A stretch of DNA of 10,904 nt from JANPEZ01 sp031423155 (GCA_031423155.1 JANPEZ010000065.1:1-10904), one strand, 5' to 3'. Counted from the stretch's first letter, positions 1-7,998 are shown. The notes: a model not told the origin generated them from the letters alone. Numbers and translations: made by a program.

Positions 1-2
1 TG

Positions 3-1241
3 GTGGGCGGGCGCGACTACTGGGATCCGGAGTCCAAGATCGCGAAGTTGAACCTGGCGACCGGAGGCAGCACCGGGCGACAGGCCGGCTCCTCGTTCAA
101 ACCCTTCGCCCTCGTCGCTGCTCTCGAGAACGGGATCTCGCCGCAGACGGTGTTCTCTGCGCCGTCCTCGATCCAGATCCCGATAGAGAACGGGAAGGTC
201 TGGGATGTTTCCAACGCCGAGGGCGGCGGCTACGGCAGCATGACCCTGGAGCAGGCGACGATCAACTCGGTGAACACCGTCTACGCCCAGTTGATCGAGC
301 AGCTAGGGCCCCAGGCGGTCGTCGACGTCGCCAAGCGCATGGGGATCCGGTGTTGCAGGCGGTCGACCGTTCCAACCCACGATCTGCTTCCCTACCTGTC
401 CGCGGTGCTGGGCAGCAACGAGGTGAACACGCTGGAGATGGCCTCTGCCTACGGCACTCTTGCCACCGGGGGCAAGCATGTAACACCGACGCCGATAACC
501 AGCATCACCGATGCCCGCGGCAACCTGTTGTGGCAGGCCGAACCGGTCCTGAGGCAGGTTATCGAGCCGGCCGTTGCCGCGGCCGCCGACGATATCTTGC
601 AGAAGGTCGTCCTGTACGGGACGGGCACCTACGCCAACATCCAAAGACCCCAGATAGGCAAGACCGGGACCGGTCAGAACTACGACAACGCATGGTTCGT
701 AGGCGCGGTTCCGCAACTGACCGCCGCGGTTTGGATCGGTTTCCCCCAAGGGGCCGTATCCATGCAGCCACCGACGACGCGCATCACCGTATTCGGAGGA
801 ACCTGGCCCGCGCAGATCTGGCACGCATTCATGCTCAATGCCACCTCGGGCATGCCGGTCAGGCAGTTCCCGACCCCCACGGTGACATACGTATCCGTCG
901 CCGTCGACGTGACCCAGGTTCCCTACTGCCTGCCGAACGGTTTCACGCTCCCACAGAACGTTCAGACGCTGCAGTTCATCTCGGGAACCGAGCCGACGAA
1001 GATCTGCAAGGAGCCCTCGTCGGCGCAGGCGGTAGCTGTGCCATCCGTGATAGGACTACAGCAGGCGGCCGCCGTAGCTATCCTGACCGAGGCAGGCTTC
1101 TACGTTGAGGTCAAGGTGGCCGAATCGACCCAACCGGCCGGAACCGTGATCGCCCAGTACCCCTCCGCCGAGACTCAGGCCCTTCAGACCAGCACCGTGA
1201 CGATCACCGTTTCGAAGGCTTCACCCTCGCCGAGTCCTTGA
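3..1241 (+). CDS. Class A penicillin-binding protein, transpeptidase domain plus PASTA domain (5' truncated)
   Basis: This is the C-terminal 412 residues of a bifunctional peptidoglycan synthase, which cross-links stem peptides on the outer face of the membrane. The frame is already open at the window edge, so the GTG at 3 is an internal Val codon and the transglycosylase part lies upstream. The leading GGRDY is the usual class A junction into the transpeptidase domain. Numbering from position 3, the active-site motifs are all present: SSFK at 30-33 (S30 nucleophile), SVN at 89-91 and KTGTG at 220-224. Residues 344-406 form one PASTA domain (VPSVIGL start), a module that binds muropeptides or beta-lactams in relatives. 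The protein ends in a Ser/Pro tail (ASPSPSP). Two cysteines (309, 335) flank the linker before PASTA and could form an extracellular disulfide (inference). The gene converges with mpg and overlaps its 3' end by 38 bases. The family call is firm; the ponA/pbp1A naming is not. Confidence 0.93.
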   Translation: MGGRDYWDPESKIAKLNLATGGSTGRQAGSSFKPFALVAALENGISPQTVFSAPSSIQIPIENGKVWDVSNAEGGGYGSMTLEQATINSVNTVYAQLIEQLGPQAVVDVAKRMGIRCCRRSTVPTHDLLPYLSAVLGSNEVNTLEMASAYGTLATGGKHVTPTPITSITDARGNLLWQAEPVLRQVIEPAVAAAADDILQKVVLYGTGTYANIQRPQIGKTGTGQNYDNAWFVGAVPQLTAAVWIGFPQGAVSMQPPTTRITVFGGTWPAQIWHAFMLNATSGMPVRQFPTPTVTYVSVAVDVTQVPYCLPNGFTLPQNVQTLQFISGTEPTKICKEPSSAQAVAVPSVIGLQQAAAVAILTEAGFYVEVKVAESTQPAGTVIAQYPSAETQALQTSTVTITVSKASPSPSP

Positions 1242-1839
1242 TGCGGGCCCTGGATACGAACGGGTCGCCGTTTATCCAGTAGCGCCACTCACGGTCGGTG
1301 GCACGCGTGAGTCCCACCCTGGGTCCACGAGCTATCGAGCCCTCCGATGGAGGGCTTCCCCGCAGTATCTGAAGCGGCGTATCGAGGGCGGACAGGTTCC
1401 AGCCGTCAGCGCCGAGGTCGACCGACATCGCCTGGGCGAGCCTCCCGGGCCCCGAGCACAGGCGCCGCTCGTTCGTCGTCGACCGCAGCGACGCCATCAC
1501 GTCCAGGCCCACGAGAGGCCGCGCCGCTCGAAGGAGCACTGCGCTCCCCTCACCGGGCCGACCAGTCACCACGTTCATGCAGAAGTGGATCCCGTAGGCG
1601 AGGTATACATAGAGGTGACCGGCCTCGCCGAACATCGGCGCGTTGCGCACGGTCATCCCCCTGAAAGAGTGGCTGGCCGGATCGCTCTGCTCGTAGGCCT
1701 CGGTCTCGACGATGATGGCGGCGAGTTCGACGTCGTCGTCGAGCCGTCGCACCAGGATCCGGCCGAGCAGGTCGGGTGCAACTGAGGTAGCTGGCCGGGC
1801 GAAGAATCCTCCGCGAAGCTGCCTGCCCGAGCCCCTCAG
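1204..1839 (-). CDS. mpg: Alkyladenine (3-methyladenine) DNA glycosylase, AAG/MPG family; non-canonical start
   Basis: This enzyme excises alkylated and deaminated purines as the first step of base excision repair. The protein aligns by eye with human AAG throughout: FFARPA near the N-terminus, IVETEAYE, SHSFRG, LYVYLAYGIHFCMN, VLLRA, LCSGPGRLAQA and a late ARVG-like GPRVGLTRA. Numbered from CTG 1839, E47 corresponds to human catalytic E125, Y49 to the intercalating Y127, H57 to H136, Y79 to Y159 and N89 to N169. The length of about 211 residues fits bacterial members. The start is a problem. The frame is open up to an ATG at 2019 deep inside polX, but between there and the conserved core there is no ATG, GTG or TTG. 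The first GTG (1750-1752) would remove the conserved FFARPA and LLG segment. I placed the start at a CTG that overlaps the polX stop (CTGA); a -1 frameshift from polX is the alternative. The function is sure, the 5' end is not. Confidence 0.85.
   Translation of the reverse strand: MRGSGRQLRGGFFARPATSVAPDLLGRILVRRLDDDVELAAIIVETEAYEQSDPASHSFRGMTVRNAPMFGEAGHLYVYLAYGIHFCMNVVTGRPGEGSAVLLRAARPLVGLDVMASLRSTTNERRLCSGPGRLAQAMSVDLGADGWNLSALDTPLQILRGSPPSEGSIARGPRVGLTRATDREWRYWINGDPFVSRARIKDSARVKPSKR
1250..1279 (+). terminator. Candidate hairpin terminator after the PBP gene, inside mpg
   Basis: Nine bases after the PBP stop there is a nearly perfect inverted repeat. The outer arms are CTGGATA (1250-1256) and TATCCAG (1273-1279). 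The inner arms are AACGG (1259-1263) and CCGTT (1268-1272) around a GTCG loop, with a two-base CG bulge on the left. This gives 12 paired bases. No T tract follows, so it would be a U-less hairpin, a form often proposed in high-GC actinobacteria. It also encodes the mpg residues RYWINGDPFV, so chance pairing under coding constraint is possible. A hairpin could act on transcripts of either strand. Confidence 0.4.
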
Positions 1840-3563
1840 GACGTAGGGCCCTTCGACAGGAAGCGTCTCAGCTTCTGCAGCGGCCAGGCGTTGATCACGT
1901 CGTCCTTGGTGAGCCAGCCTCGCTGAGCCGTAGCCACTCCGAAGCGCATCAACGGCAGGTGCACCGGTGCGTGTGAGTCGGTGTTTATCGCGAATCGCAC
2001 GCCCTGCCGGCGGCCCCACAAGATGTGCTCGTCCTTCAGGTCGAGGCGGTCCGGGAAGGAGTTGATCTCCATCGCCGTTCCCGTCCGGGCCGCGGCTTTG
2101 AACACTTCATCGAAGTCCAGCTCTATGGCCGGGCGCTTGCCGATGAGCCGGCCCGTGGGATGACCTATCACATCGACGCGTGGGTTCTCCATCGCCCGGA
2201 TCACCCGCCTGGTCATCTGCTCGCGGCTCTGACCGAAATGCGAGTGGACGCTGGCCACGGTGATGTCGAATCCGGCCAGGAACTCCTCGGGCCAATCCAC
2301 CCCCCCATCGGGATCGATGTTCAGTTCCGAACCGTGAAGCAGTGTCATCTTCGGGTACTCGCTCTGCAGCCGACGTAGCCGGTCCCTCTGTTCGAGGATC
2401 TTCTCGTCGGTCATCCGCTGCATCGCAAGGTCGGGAGCATGGTCGGTTACCGCGTAGTAGGAGTAGCCGCGACTTGCAGCGGCGGCAACCATCTCCTCCA
2501 GGGAGGCCAGACCGTCCGTGAGGTTCGTATGTGAATGCAGGTCGCCCTTGATCTGCTTCTGCTCGATGAGCGAAGGCAACTCGCCGGCGATGGCGGCCTC
2601 GATCTCGCCGCGGTCCTCGCGCAGCGTGGGCGCTATGCACGGCAGCCCGAGGTGCTCGTAGACCGCCTCTTCGGTCTCGGCTGCCAGGAGCTGGCCCGAC
2701 TTGGCTCGGAAGAGGCCGTACTCGCACAGCTTCAGCCCTTTGCGCACGGCGATCTCCCTGATGCGGATGTTGTGGGCCTTCGAGCCCGTGAAATAGATCA
2801 AAGCTGCGCCCCAGACCTGCGGGTCGATGACGCGAAGGTCCACCTGAAGTCCTCGATCGGTCACGATCGAGGACTTCGTCTCCCCACGGGCCAGGATCCG
2901 TTCGGCCCCCGGCAGCCCGACGAACGCCTCCATGATCGGACCGGGCTCGGTGGATGCCACGAGCAGGTCGACATCTCCGATCGTTTCAGCCATGCGGCGT
3001 AGCGATCCGGCATAGGCCGCCCGTTCGACCTGTCGCATCCCTTCGAGCTCGGCCAGGAGGGTCTCGGCGATGTCCAGGGCCAGGCCCACCTGAACCCTTC
3101 CGCCGGATTCATAGAGCCGCTGCACACCTCGCAGGATGTTGTCCTGGGTCTTCTTGCCGAACCCCTTGAGGCCCGCGACCGAGTCCGAGTCGATCGCCGA
3201 CAGCAGTTCCTCCACCGTCGAGATCTGCAGCTCTCGATAGAGGCCCATCGCCTTCTTCGGCCCCAGCCCGGGTATCTGCATGAGGTTCCGGACTCCGGCC
3301 GGAACCTGAGCGCGCAGCACGTCTAGCTCGTGCACCTCACCGCTGCTCAAGTACTCGGAGATCTTCTCGCCGATGGACTTGCCCACGCTAGGGATGGCCA
3401 GGATCTCCTTCAGGCTCATACCGCGAAGATCGGCGTGGTACCCGCCTACCGCCTGGGCCGCTTTCTCGTAAGCACGCGGCTTGAACCGATCCTCGGACAA
3501 GATGGAGAGCAGATCGGCGTACTCGATGAGCAGATCCTGAACTTCGTCGTTGACGCGAGCCAA
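1836..3563 (-). CDS. polX: Family X DNA polymerase with C-terminal PHP phosphoesterase domain (bacterial PolX)
   Basis: This is a gap-filling repair polymerase with a Mn-dependent 3'-5' exonuclease/AP-endonuclease type PHP domain. The length of 575 residues matches bacterial PolX. Residues 1-140 hold the 8-kDa-like and helix-hairpin-helix region (IPSVGKSIG at 57-65, IPGLGPKKA at 97-105, LKGFGKKT at 132-139). The polymerase core has GS at 186-187, the catalytic Asp pair in GDVDL (D197, D199), the third Asp D242, and YFTGSKAHN at 257-265. The PHP domain from about 338 keeps its metal ligands: GDLHSHT (H343, H345), TDH (D374, H375), HGSE (H410, E413), VHSH (H440, H442), GHP (H468) and NTDSH (D529, H531). 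The start is TTG at 3561-3563, supported by an AGGAGG nine bases upstream that overlaps the argF stop. The mpg frame follows directly, so two repair enzymes are probably co-translated. Confidence 0.96.
   Translation of the reverse strand: MARVNDEVQDLLIEYADLLSILSEDRFKPRAYEKAAQAVGGYHADLRGMSLKEILAIPSVGKSIGEKISEYLSSGEVHELDVLRAQVPAGVRNLMQIPGLGPKKAMGLYRELQISTVEELLSAIDSDSVAGLKGFGKKTQDNILRGVQRLYESGGRVQVGLALDIAETLLAELEGMRQVERAAYAGSLRRMAETIGDVDLLVASTEPGPIMEAFVGLPGAERILARGETKSSIVTDRGLQVDLRVIDPQVWGAALIYFTGSKAHNIRIREIAVRKGLKLCEYGLFRAKSGQLLAAETEEAVYEHLGLPCIAPTLREDRGEIEAAIAGELPSLIEQKQIKGDLHSHTNLTDGLASLEEMVAAAASRGYSYYAVTDHAPDLAMQRMTDEKILEQRDRLRRLQSEYPKMTLLHGSELNIDPDGGVDWPEEFLAGFDITVASVHSHFGQSREQMTRRVIRAMENPRVDVIGHPTGRLIGKRPAIELDFDEVFKAAARTGTAMEINSFPDRLDLKDEHILWGRRQGVRFAINTDSHAPVHLPLMRFGVATAQRGWLTKDDVINAWPLQKLRRFLSKGPTS
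1845..1851 (-). other. Candidate -1 frameshift heptamer at the polX/mpg junction
   Basis: On the coding strand the heptamer is GGGCCCT, read in the polX frame as G GGC CCT. That is the X-XXY-YYZ phase for -1 slippage. It lies two codons before the polX TGA, and mpg is in exactly the -1 frame with no stop between. After an 11-base spacer a possible stem follows: GGC-t-CGGGC (1833-1825) with GCCCGGCC (1800-1793), enclosing 24 bases. Known efficient bacterial sites usually have A or T in the second triplet, so C residues make this a weak candidate. It may be coincidence. Confidence 0.25.
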
Positions 3564-3572
3564 CTGTTGGAT

Positions 3573-3578
3573 CCTCCT
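3573..3578 (-). promoter_or_regulatory. Ribosome binding site deciding the polX TTG start
   Basis: A perfect AGGAGG on the minus strand sits nine bases before TTG 3563 and shares bases with the argF stop codon (TAGGAGG). It is the strongest Shine-Dalgarno in the array. It supports the TTG start and suggests translational coupling of polX to argF. Confidence 0.85.
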
Positions 3579-4497
3579 AGGGCGTGCCGAGGAGCCATAG
3601 GAGGAGAGCCTTCTGCGTATGCATGCGGTTCTCCGCCTGATCCCACACCGCCGAATGCGGACCGTCGATGACCTCGTCCGTTATCTCCTGGCCCCGATGG
3701 GCAGGAAGACAATGGAGCACGACGACCTCGGGTGATGCCGCTTCGACGAGCACCTTGTTCAGCTGAAAACTCGGGAAGAGGAGCGCTCGCTCGTCGGCCT
3801 CGGCCTCTTGTCCCATGCTCGCCCAGACATCGGTGTAGAGCACGTCCGCACCGGTGGCGGCCTCCAAAGGGTCGTGAGACAGGGCGACGCTTCCACCGGT
3901 GCCCGAGGCGATCTCGGCGGCCCTTTCCACGACGATCGGGATCGGCTCGAAACCCGATGGCGTTGCGCACCGGATGTTCATCCCGGCCTTGGCACCCGCG
4001 AGCAGCAGCGAGTGGGCGACGTTGTTGCCATCCCCGAGGTACGTGAGAGTACGGCCCGAAAGCTCCCCGAGCCGCTCCTTGACGGTCAGCAGATCGGCAA
4101 GGGCCTGGCAGGGATGTTCGAAATCGGAAAGCGAGTTGATGACAGGCACGCGAGCCGCAGCGGCGAGTACCTCGAGGCGCTCCTGCTCGAACGTTCGAAG
4201 GACGATCGCATCGACGTATCGGGAAAGGACGCGTCCGGTGTCCTCGATCGTCTCTCCCCTGCCGAGCTGCAGGTCGTTCGAGGACAGAACGACGGGGTGG
4301 CCGCCAGTCGAACTCACCGCTATCTCGAAGGACACCCTTGTCCGCGTCGAGGGCTTCTCGAAGATGAGGGCTACCGACTTGCCTTGAAGCTTGCTCGACG
4401 CCCGCGAGGGATCAGCCTTGTAAGCGGCCGCCAGATCCAACAGTTCCGAGAGTTCGGCCGGGGTCAGATCATCGATGGAAAGGAAGTCGCGCTTCAC
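3577..4497 (-). CDS. argF: Ornithine carbamoyltransferase
   Basis: This cytosolic enzyme makes citrulline from ornithine and carbamoyl phosphate in arginine synthesis. With the start at GTG 4495-4497 the protein has 306 residues, typical of the family. The carbamoyl-phosphate loop is STRTR at 50-54, followed by HPCQALAD at 128-135. The ornithine-specific signatures DVWASMGQE (223-231) and HCLPAHRG (262-269) distinguish it from aspartate carbamoyltransferase. The frame stays open further upstream, but that would overlap pheT and adds no family-like sequence. The GTG lies 40 bases after the pheT stop with no convincing Shine-Dalgarno. No other arginine gene is next to it: pheT precedes it and polX follows. 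In mycobacteria, as I recall, argC, argJ, argB and argD lie between pheT and argF. Confidence 0.95.
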   Translation of the reverse strand: MKRDFLSIDDLTPAELSELLDLAAAYKADPSRASSKLQGKSVALIFEKPSTRTRVSFEIAVSSTGGHPVVLSSNDLQLGRGETIEDTGRVLSRYVDAIVLRTFEQERLEVLAAAARVPVINSLSDFEHPCQALADLLTVKERLGELSGRTLTYLGDGNNVAHSLLLAGAKAGMNIRCATPSGFEPIPIVVERAAEIASGTGGSVALSHDPLEAATGADVLYTDVWASMGQEAEADERALLFPSFQLNKVLVEAASPEVVVLHCLPAHRGQEITDEVIDGPHSAVWDQAENRMHTQKALLLWLLGTP

Positions 4498-4537
4498 GGC
4501 GCGCAGTCTAGCTGCTGGTCGGTTCCACAGCGAATAG

Positions 4538-6922
4538 CTAGCCGGCCCGGAGCTCGGCTCCGAATCCCGCGGCCAGGCGAGCAACGATGCGCGCCAGAAC
4601 CTCCTCGACCTCCTCGTCGGTGAGGGTCCTGTGGGCTGACCTGAAGTCGAGAGCGAATGCGAGCGACTTGTGGCCTGAGGGTATGGATCCCCCCCGGAAC
4701 ACGTCGAAGAGCTCGCAGGAGCTGAGCAAGGGTCCCGCTTCCTCGGTAAGGGCGTCTGTGAGAGCCCCGGCGAGGACCGACTCGGTGACTACGAACGCAA
4801 GATCGCGACGCACCGGTGGGAACCGCGGCACGTCGGCGAAGACCGCTGAAGCCGGCGGCACTGAGGCTGCCCGCAGCTCCTCCAGTCCGATCTCTGCGAA
4901 AGCGACCCGGCCCGTGATGTCCATCGCTTCGGCGACACGGGGATGAAGTTCCCCGAGTACCCCCGCATCTTCGCCCGATACCTGAAGGGAGCATGAGCGG
5001 CCCGGGTGGAACAGGGGCGTTTGAAGGCGGTCGCCCAGACCCCAGTCCTGGACACCGAGTTCTTGCATCAGGGTTGCGATGACCCCCTTGGCGTCCAAGA
5101 CATCGAAAGGCCTGTCGGCTCCGGACCAGCCGCTTTCGGCCGGACCGCACAGAACCAGCGCGACCTTGCGGCTCTCCTCGAATGGATCGCCTGCACGGTG
5201 GACGGTCCCGACCTCGAACAGTGCCACCGATCCGACCCCTTTGGCCTGATTCCGAGCTACGCCGTGCAGGAGTCCGGTGATCAGTCGGGTGCGAAGGTAG
5301 CCCTCTTCCGCGTTCAGGGGATTCGCGATCTCGATCGCATCGTCGTCTCCGGTCAGGGCAAGATCGCCCGAGGAGGCGAACGAGAGGAGTACGGCCTCTC
5401 GCAAGCCCGCGCCTGCGAGTACGTCACGCACCTTGTGCCCGAAGGCGTACGCGGCGGGCTCGCCTCCGGCCTGGCGAACGGGCGGTAGCTCCGAGTCGAG
5501 CTTGTCGTAACCCTGTACCCGGGCTACCTCCTCGATCAGGTCAACCTCGCGCTCGATATCGACGCGATAACCCGGGACTTCGACTTCGATCAGATCCTCG
5601 GCGGAGCGTTGACCGAATCCGAGTTGTGCGAATACCTGTTCGGCCCCCTTCGCACCGACTTCGTACCCCAGGAGGGCGGACGCCTTGACCGGCCGCATCG
5701 ATACCCAGGTCCTTGCCGGGACCGCCCCCGCTTCGGCCGCGCCGGCCAGGATCGTTCCCCCACACCACTTCGCGATGAGACTCGCCCCTCTATCGGCGCC
5801 GGTTGCGACCCCTTCCGGGTCGGTTCCACGCTCGAATCGAACCGAGGCCTCCGTGTGCAGCCCGAGCCGCCTGGCCGTTCGAAGCACCCCGGTTCGGGTG
5901 AAGTGAGCGCTTTCCAGAAGGATGTCTTGCGTCGCGTCCGAGACCTCGGCGAAGTCCCCGCCCATGACGCCCGCGATGGCCACGGATCGACCGCCGTCGG
6001 CGATCATCAGATCCTCGGTCGTCAACTCCCTTTCCACGTCGTCGAGCGTTACCAAGCGCTCTCCCTCGGCCGCGCGCCGAACGATGATCCCGGCGCCCTT
6101 CACCAAGAACAGGTCGAACGCGTGCAACGGCTGCCCGGTCTCGAGCATCGCGTAGTTGGTGGCGTCGACGACGTTGGACACCGGTCTCATGCCCGAGGCC
6201 GTGAGCCGCGCCTGCACCCTGATGGGCGAGGGGCCGACCCGGACACCTTTGATGATCCGAGCCAGGTATCTGGGGCAACCATCCAGATCCTCTATCTCGA
6301 CCGATGCCACTGAAGCCGCCAGCTCGGCGACCTCATCCGGGGCGGCGTCGATAGGGATCAAACCCACTCCCGTCGCGGCGGCGGCCTCGCGAGCGACCCC
6401 GTAGACCGACAGGAAGTCCGGCCGGTTCGGCTCGACCTCGATGTCCAAGACAGCGTCGTCAAGATCGAGCTCACTCTTCAGGTCGGATCCTGCCTGAAGG
6501 CCTTCGTCGTTCAAGATCAGGATCCCCGTATGGAGGTCGGCGATGGCCAGCTCTCGCGCCGAACAGAGCATCCCGTTGGAGACGACGCCCCTGAGCTCCC
6601 GGGCCCCCAGTGGGTCGGGCAGCCCGGGTACCCGCGAACCCGGACGCGCCCACGGTACGAGGTCTCCCGGGGACATATTGCGGATCCCGGCGACGACCTG
6701 GTGCTCCCCTGCGCCGTCGTCGACCAGTGCGATGCAGAGCTTCTCCGAGTTCGGGTGATCTGTGACTTCGACGACGCGGGCCACCACGACCCCGTCCAGA
6801 TCGGCCCACGGCCGCAGGATCCCCTCGATGTGGACCCCTCTTCGTACGAGTAGCTCCGCCAGGTCGTCCGCACCCAGCTCGGTCGGAGCGAACTCCCTCA
6901 GCCAAGAGAGAACGACCTTCAT
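4538..6922 (-). CDS. pheT: Phenylalanyl-tRNA synthetase beta subunit
   Basis: This is the beta subunit of the (alpha-beta)2 PheRS, which charges tRNA-Phe; the beta chain binds tRNA and edits mischarged Tyr-tRNA-Phe. The 794 residues match the bacterial long form. Domains in order are: N-terminal segment; EMAP-type OB tRNA-binding domain at about 43-150 (VTDHPNSEKLCIA, VVSNGMLCSARELA); B3/B4 editing domain at about 212-370 (RPVSNVVDATNY, LHAFD, MGG at 320-322, SVRFERGTDP); B5 at about 405-475 (PGYRVDIEREVDLIEEVAR); a catalytic-like core at about 480-690; and FDX-ACB at about 697-790 (VPRFPPVRRDLAF, RTLTDEEV), which binds the tRNA anticodon stem. The ATG at 6920-6922 overlaps the pheS stop as ATGA, so the two subunits are translationally coupled. 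The open frame upstream to 7153 is only an overlap with pheS. Confidence 0.98.
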   Translation of the reverse strand: MKVVLSWLREFAPTELGADDLAELLVRRGVHIEGILRPWADLDGVVVARVVEVTDHPNSEKLCIALVDDGAGEHQVVAGIRNMSPGDLVPWARPGSRVPGLPDPLGARELRGVVSNGMLCSARELAIADLHTGILILNDEGLQAGSDLKSELDLDDAVLDIEVEPNRPDFLSVYGVAREAAAATGVGLIPIDAAPDEVAELAASVASVEIEDLDGCPRYLARIIKGVRVGPSPIRVQARLTASGMRPVSNVVDATNYAMLETGQPLHAFDLFLVKGAGIIVRRAAEGERLVTLDDVERELTTEDLMIADGGRSVAIAGVMGGDFAEVSDATQDILLESAHFTRTGVLRTARRLGLHTEASVRFERGTDPEGVATGADRGASLIAKWCGGTILAGAAEAGAVPARTWVSMRPVKASALLGYEVGAKGAEQVFAQLGFGQRSAEDLIEVEVPGYRVDIEREVDLIEEVARVQGYDKLDSELPPVRQAGGEPAAYAFGHKVRDVLAGAGLREAVLLSFASSGDLALTGDDDAIEIANPLNAEEGYLRTRLITGLLHGVARNQAKGVGSVALFEVGTVHRAGDPFEESRKVALVLCGPAESGWSGADRPFDVLDAKGVIATLMQELGVQDWGLGDRLQTPLFHPGRSCSLQVSGEDAGVLGELHPRVAEAMDITGRVAFAEIGLEELRAASVPPASAVFADVPRFPPVRRDLAFVVTESVLAGALTDALTEEAGPLLSSCELFDVFRGGSIPSGHKSLAFALDFRSAHRTLTDEEVEEVLARIVARLAAGFGAELRAG

Positions 6923-7974
6923 GCGAACACCCCGAAGCGCTCCAGGACGCGTACGTCTGCGTCGAAGAGCATGCGGATGTCGGGGATGCCGTAGCGGAGC
7001 AGCGCGACGCGGTCGATCCCCATACCGAACGCGAACCCCGTGTACCTTTCGCTGTCGTAGCCGCAGTTCTCCAGCACCTGCGGGTGAACCATCCCCGCAC
7101 CCAGGATCTCGATCCAGCCGTTGCCGCATGTGCGGCAGCCGACGCCTCCGCACTTGAAACAGGAGACCTCGACCTGCGCTCCTGGCTCCACGAAGGGGAA
7201 GTAGGAAGGGCTCAGTCTGACCCGCTGATCGGGGCCGAAAAGGGCCTTGGCGAATGCCTCGAGAACCCCTTTCAGGTGGGAGAAAGTGATGCCCTCATCG
7301 ACCGCCAAGCCCTCCAACTGATGGAAGACCGCCGAGTGGGTCGCATCGGCGGTGTCGCGGCGGTACACCCGTCCCGGAGCCACGACGTAGACCGGCGGCT
7401 GCTGAGACTGCATCGTGCGGATCTGCACGGCCGAGGTCTCGGTGCGAAGGAGCAGCTCCGGGCCACCTTCGATGTCGACGTAGAGGGAGTCCTTCATCGT
7501 GCGTGCCGGGTGGTCGACGGGGATGTTGAGCGCCTGGAAGTTGTGCCAGTCGTCCTCTATCTCGGGCCCCTCTGCGACGCGGAACCCCATCCTTTGGAAT
7601 ACGCCGACCATCTCGCGCTCGACGAGCGTGAGGGGATGGAGCGATCCCCGGCGAGCTCGACGGCCGGGCAGTGTCAGGTCGATGGAGTCCGCCTCGAGGA
7701 GCTGGCCCTCTGCTGCCTCCTGCAACCGCTGCCGCCTGCCCTCGAGGGCTTCCTGCAGTGAGGTCCTCGCCTCGTTGGCGGCCCGACCAACTTCACGCCG
7801 GTCGGCTTCGGACATCGACCCGAGGGACTTCTGGATCTGACTGAAGGGCGACTTGCGCCCCATGATGGCCGTCTGGGCCTCGTCGAGAGCGCCGGCATCT
7901 TGCGCATCCGCGAACAGTCCTAGGCCGCGCTCGAGCTCAGCCTCGAGTGCTCGCATCGCCTCCCTTGGGTCCAT
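6919..7974 (-). CDS. pheS: Phenylalanyl-tRNA synthetase alpha subunit
   Basis: This is the catalytic alpha subunit of PheRS, a class II synthetase that activates Phe. The 351 residues fit the family. The N-terminal ~90 residues form the expected coiled-coil arm. Motif 1 follows near 113-165 (HPLTLVEREM, EGPEIEDDWHNF), then LLRTETSAVQIR, motif 2 (YRRDTADATH and FHQLEGL at 204-223), and motif 3 (GFAFGMGIDRVALLRYG at 313-329). Cysteines 272, 275, 280 and 283 form the CxxC-x4-CxxC pattern that many bacterial PheS proteins carry before GWIEI. I chose ATG 7972-7974; an in-frame TTG at 7990-7992 would add six residues with no better ribosome binding site. Neither start has a clear Shine-Dalgarno. 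A perfect palindrome, AAGGGCCCTT (7991-8000), lies in the short gap to the preceding gene. No T-box or phe leader peptide is visible. Confidence 0.97.
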   Translation of the reverse strand: MDPREAMRALEAELERGLGLFADAQDAGALDEAQTAIMGRKSPFSQIQKSLGSMSEADRREVGRAANEARTSLQEALEGRRQRLQEAAEGQLLEADSIDLTLPGRRARRGSLHPLTLVEREMVGVFQRMGFRVAEGPEIEDDWHNFQALNIPVDHPARTMKDSLYVDIEGGPELLLRTETSAVQIRTMQSQQPPVYVVAPGRVYRRDTADATHSAVFHQLEGLAVDEGITFSHLKGVLEAFAKALFGPDQRVRLSPSYFPFVEPGAQVEVSCFKCGGVGCRTCGNGWIEILGAGMVHPQVLENCGYDSERYTGFAFGMGIDRVALLRYGIPDIRMLFDADVRVLERFGVFA

Positions 7975-7998
7975 GGTGGGCGAGTCTAGCAAGGGCCC

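Noticed and set aside
350..1108. + strand out-of-frame reading within the PBP gene (252 codons)
   Set aside because: Arg-rich off-frame translation; the PBP frame has SxxK, SxN, KTG and PASTA motifs.
2107..2727. - strand frame inside polX (206 codons)
   Set aside because: Out-of-frame translation of the PHP domain region; the polX frame carries all catalytic motifs.
3808..4623. Long + strand frame opposite argF (271 codons)
   Set aside because: It mirrors argF codon structure, has no recognisable motif, and is a typical antisense shadow in high-GC DNA.
5609..6313. Long + strand frame opposite pheT (234 codons)
   Set aside because: The opposite strand encodes conserved PheRS beta domains; the + translation is Arg/Gly/Pro-rich without a family signature.
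7084..7761. + strand frame opposite pheS (225 codons)
   Set aside because: Shadow of pheS; composition follows the complementary codons and no ribosome binding site or motif supports it.
7975..7998. T-box or phe attenuator before pheS
   Set aside because: The gap is only about 24 bases, too short for a leader peptide or T-box.
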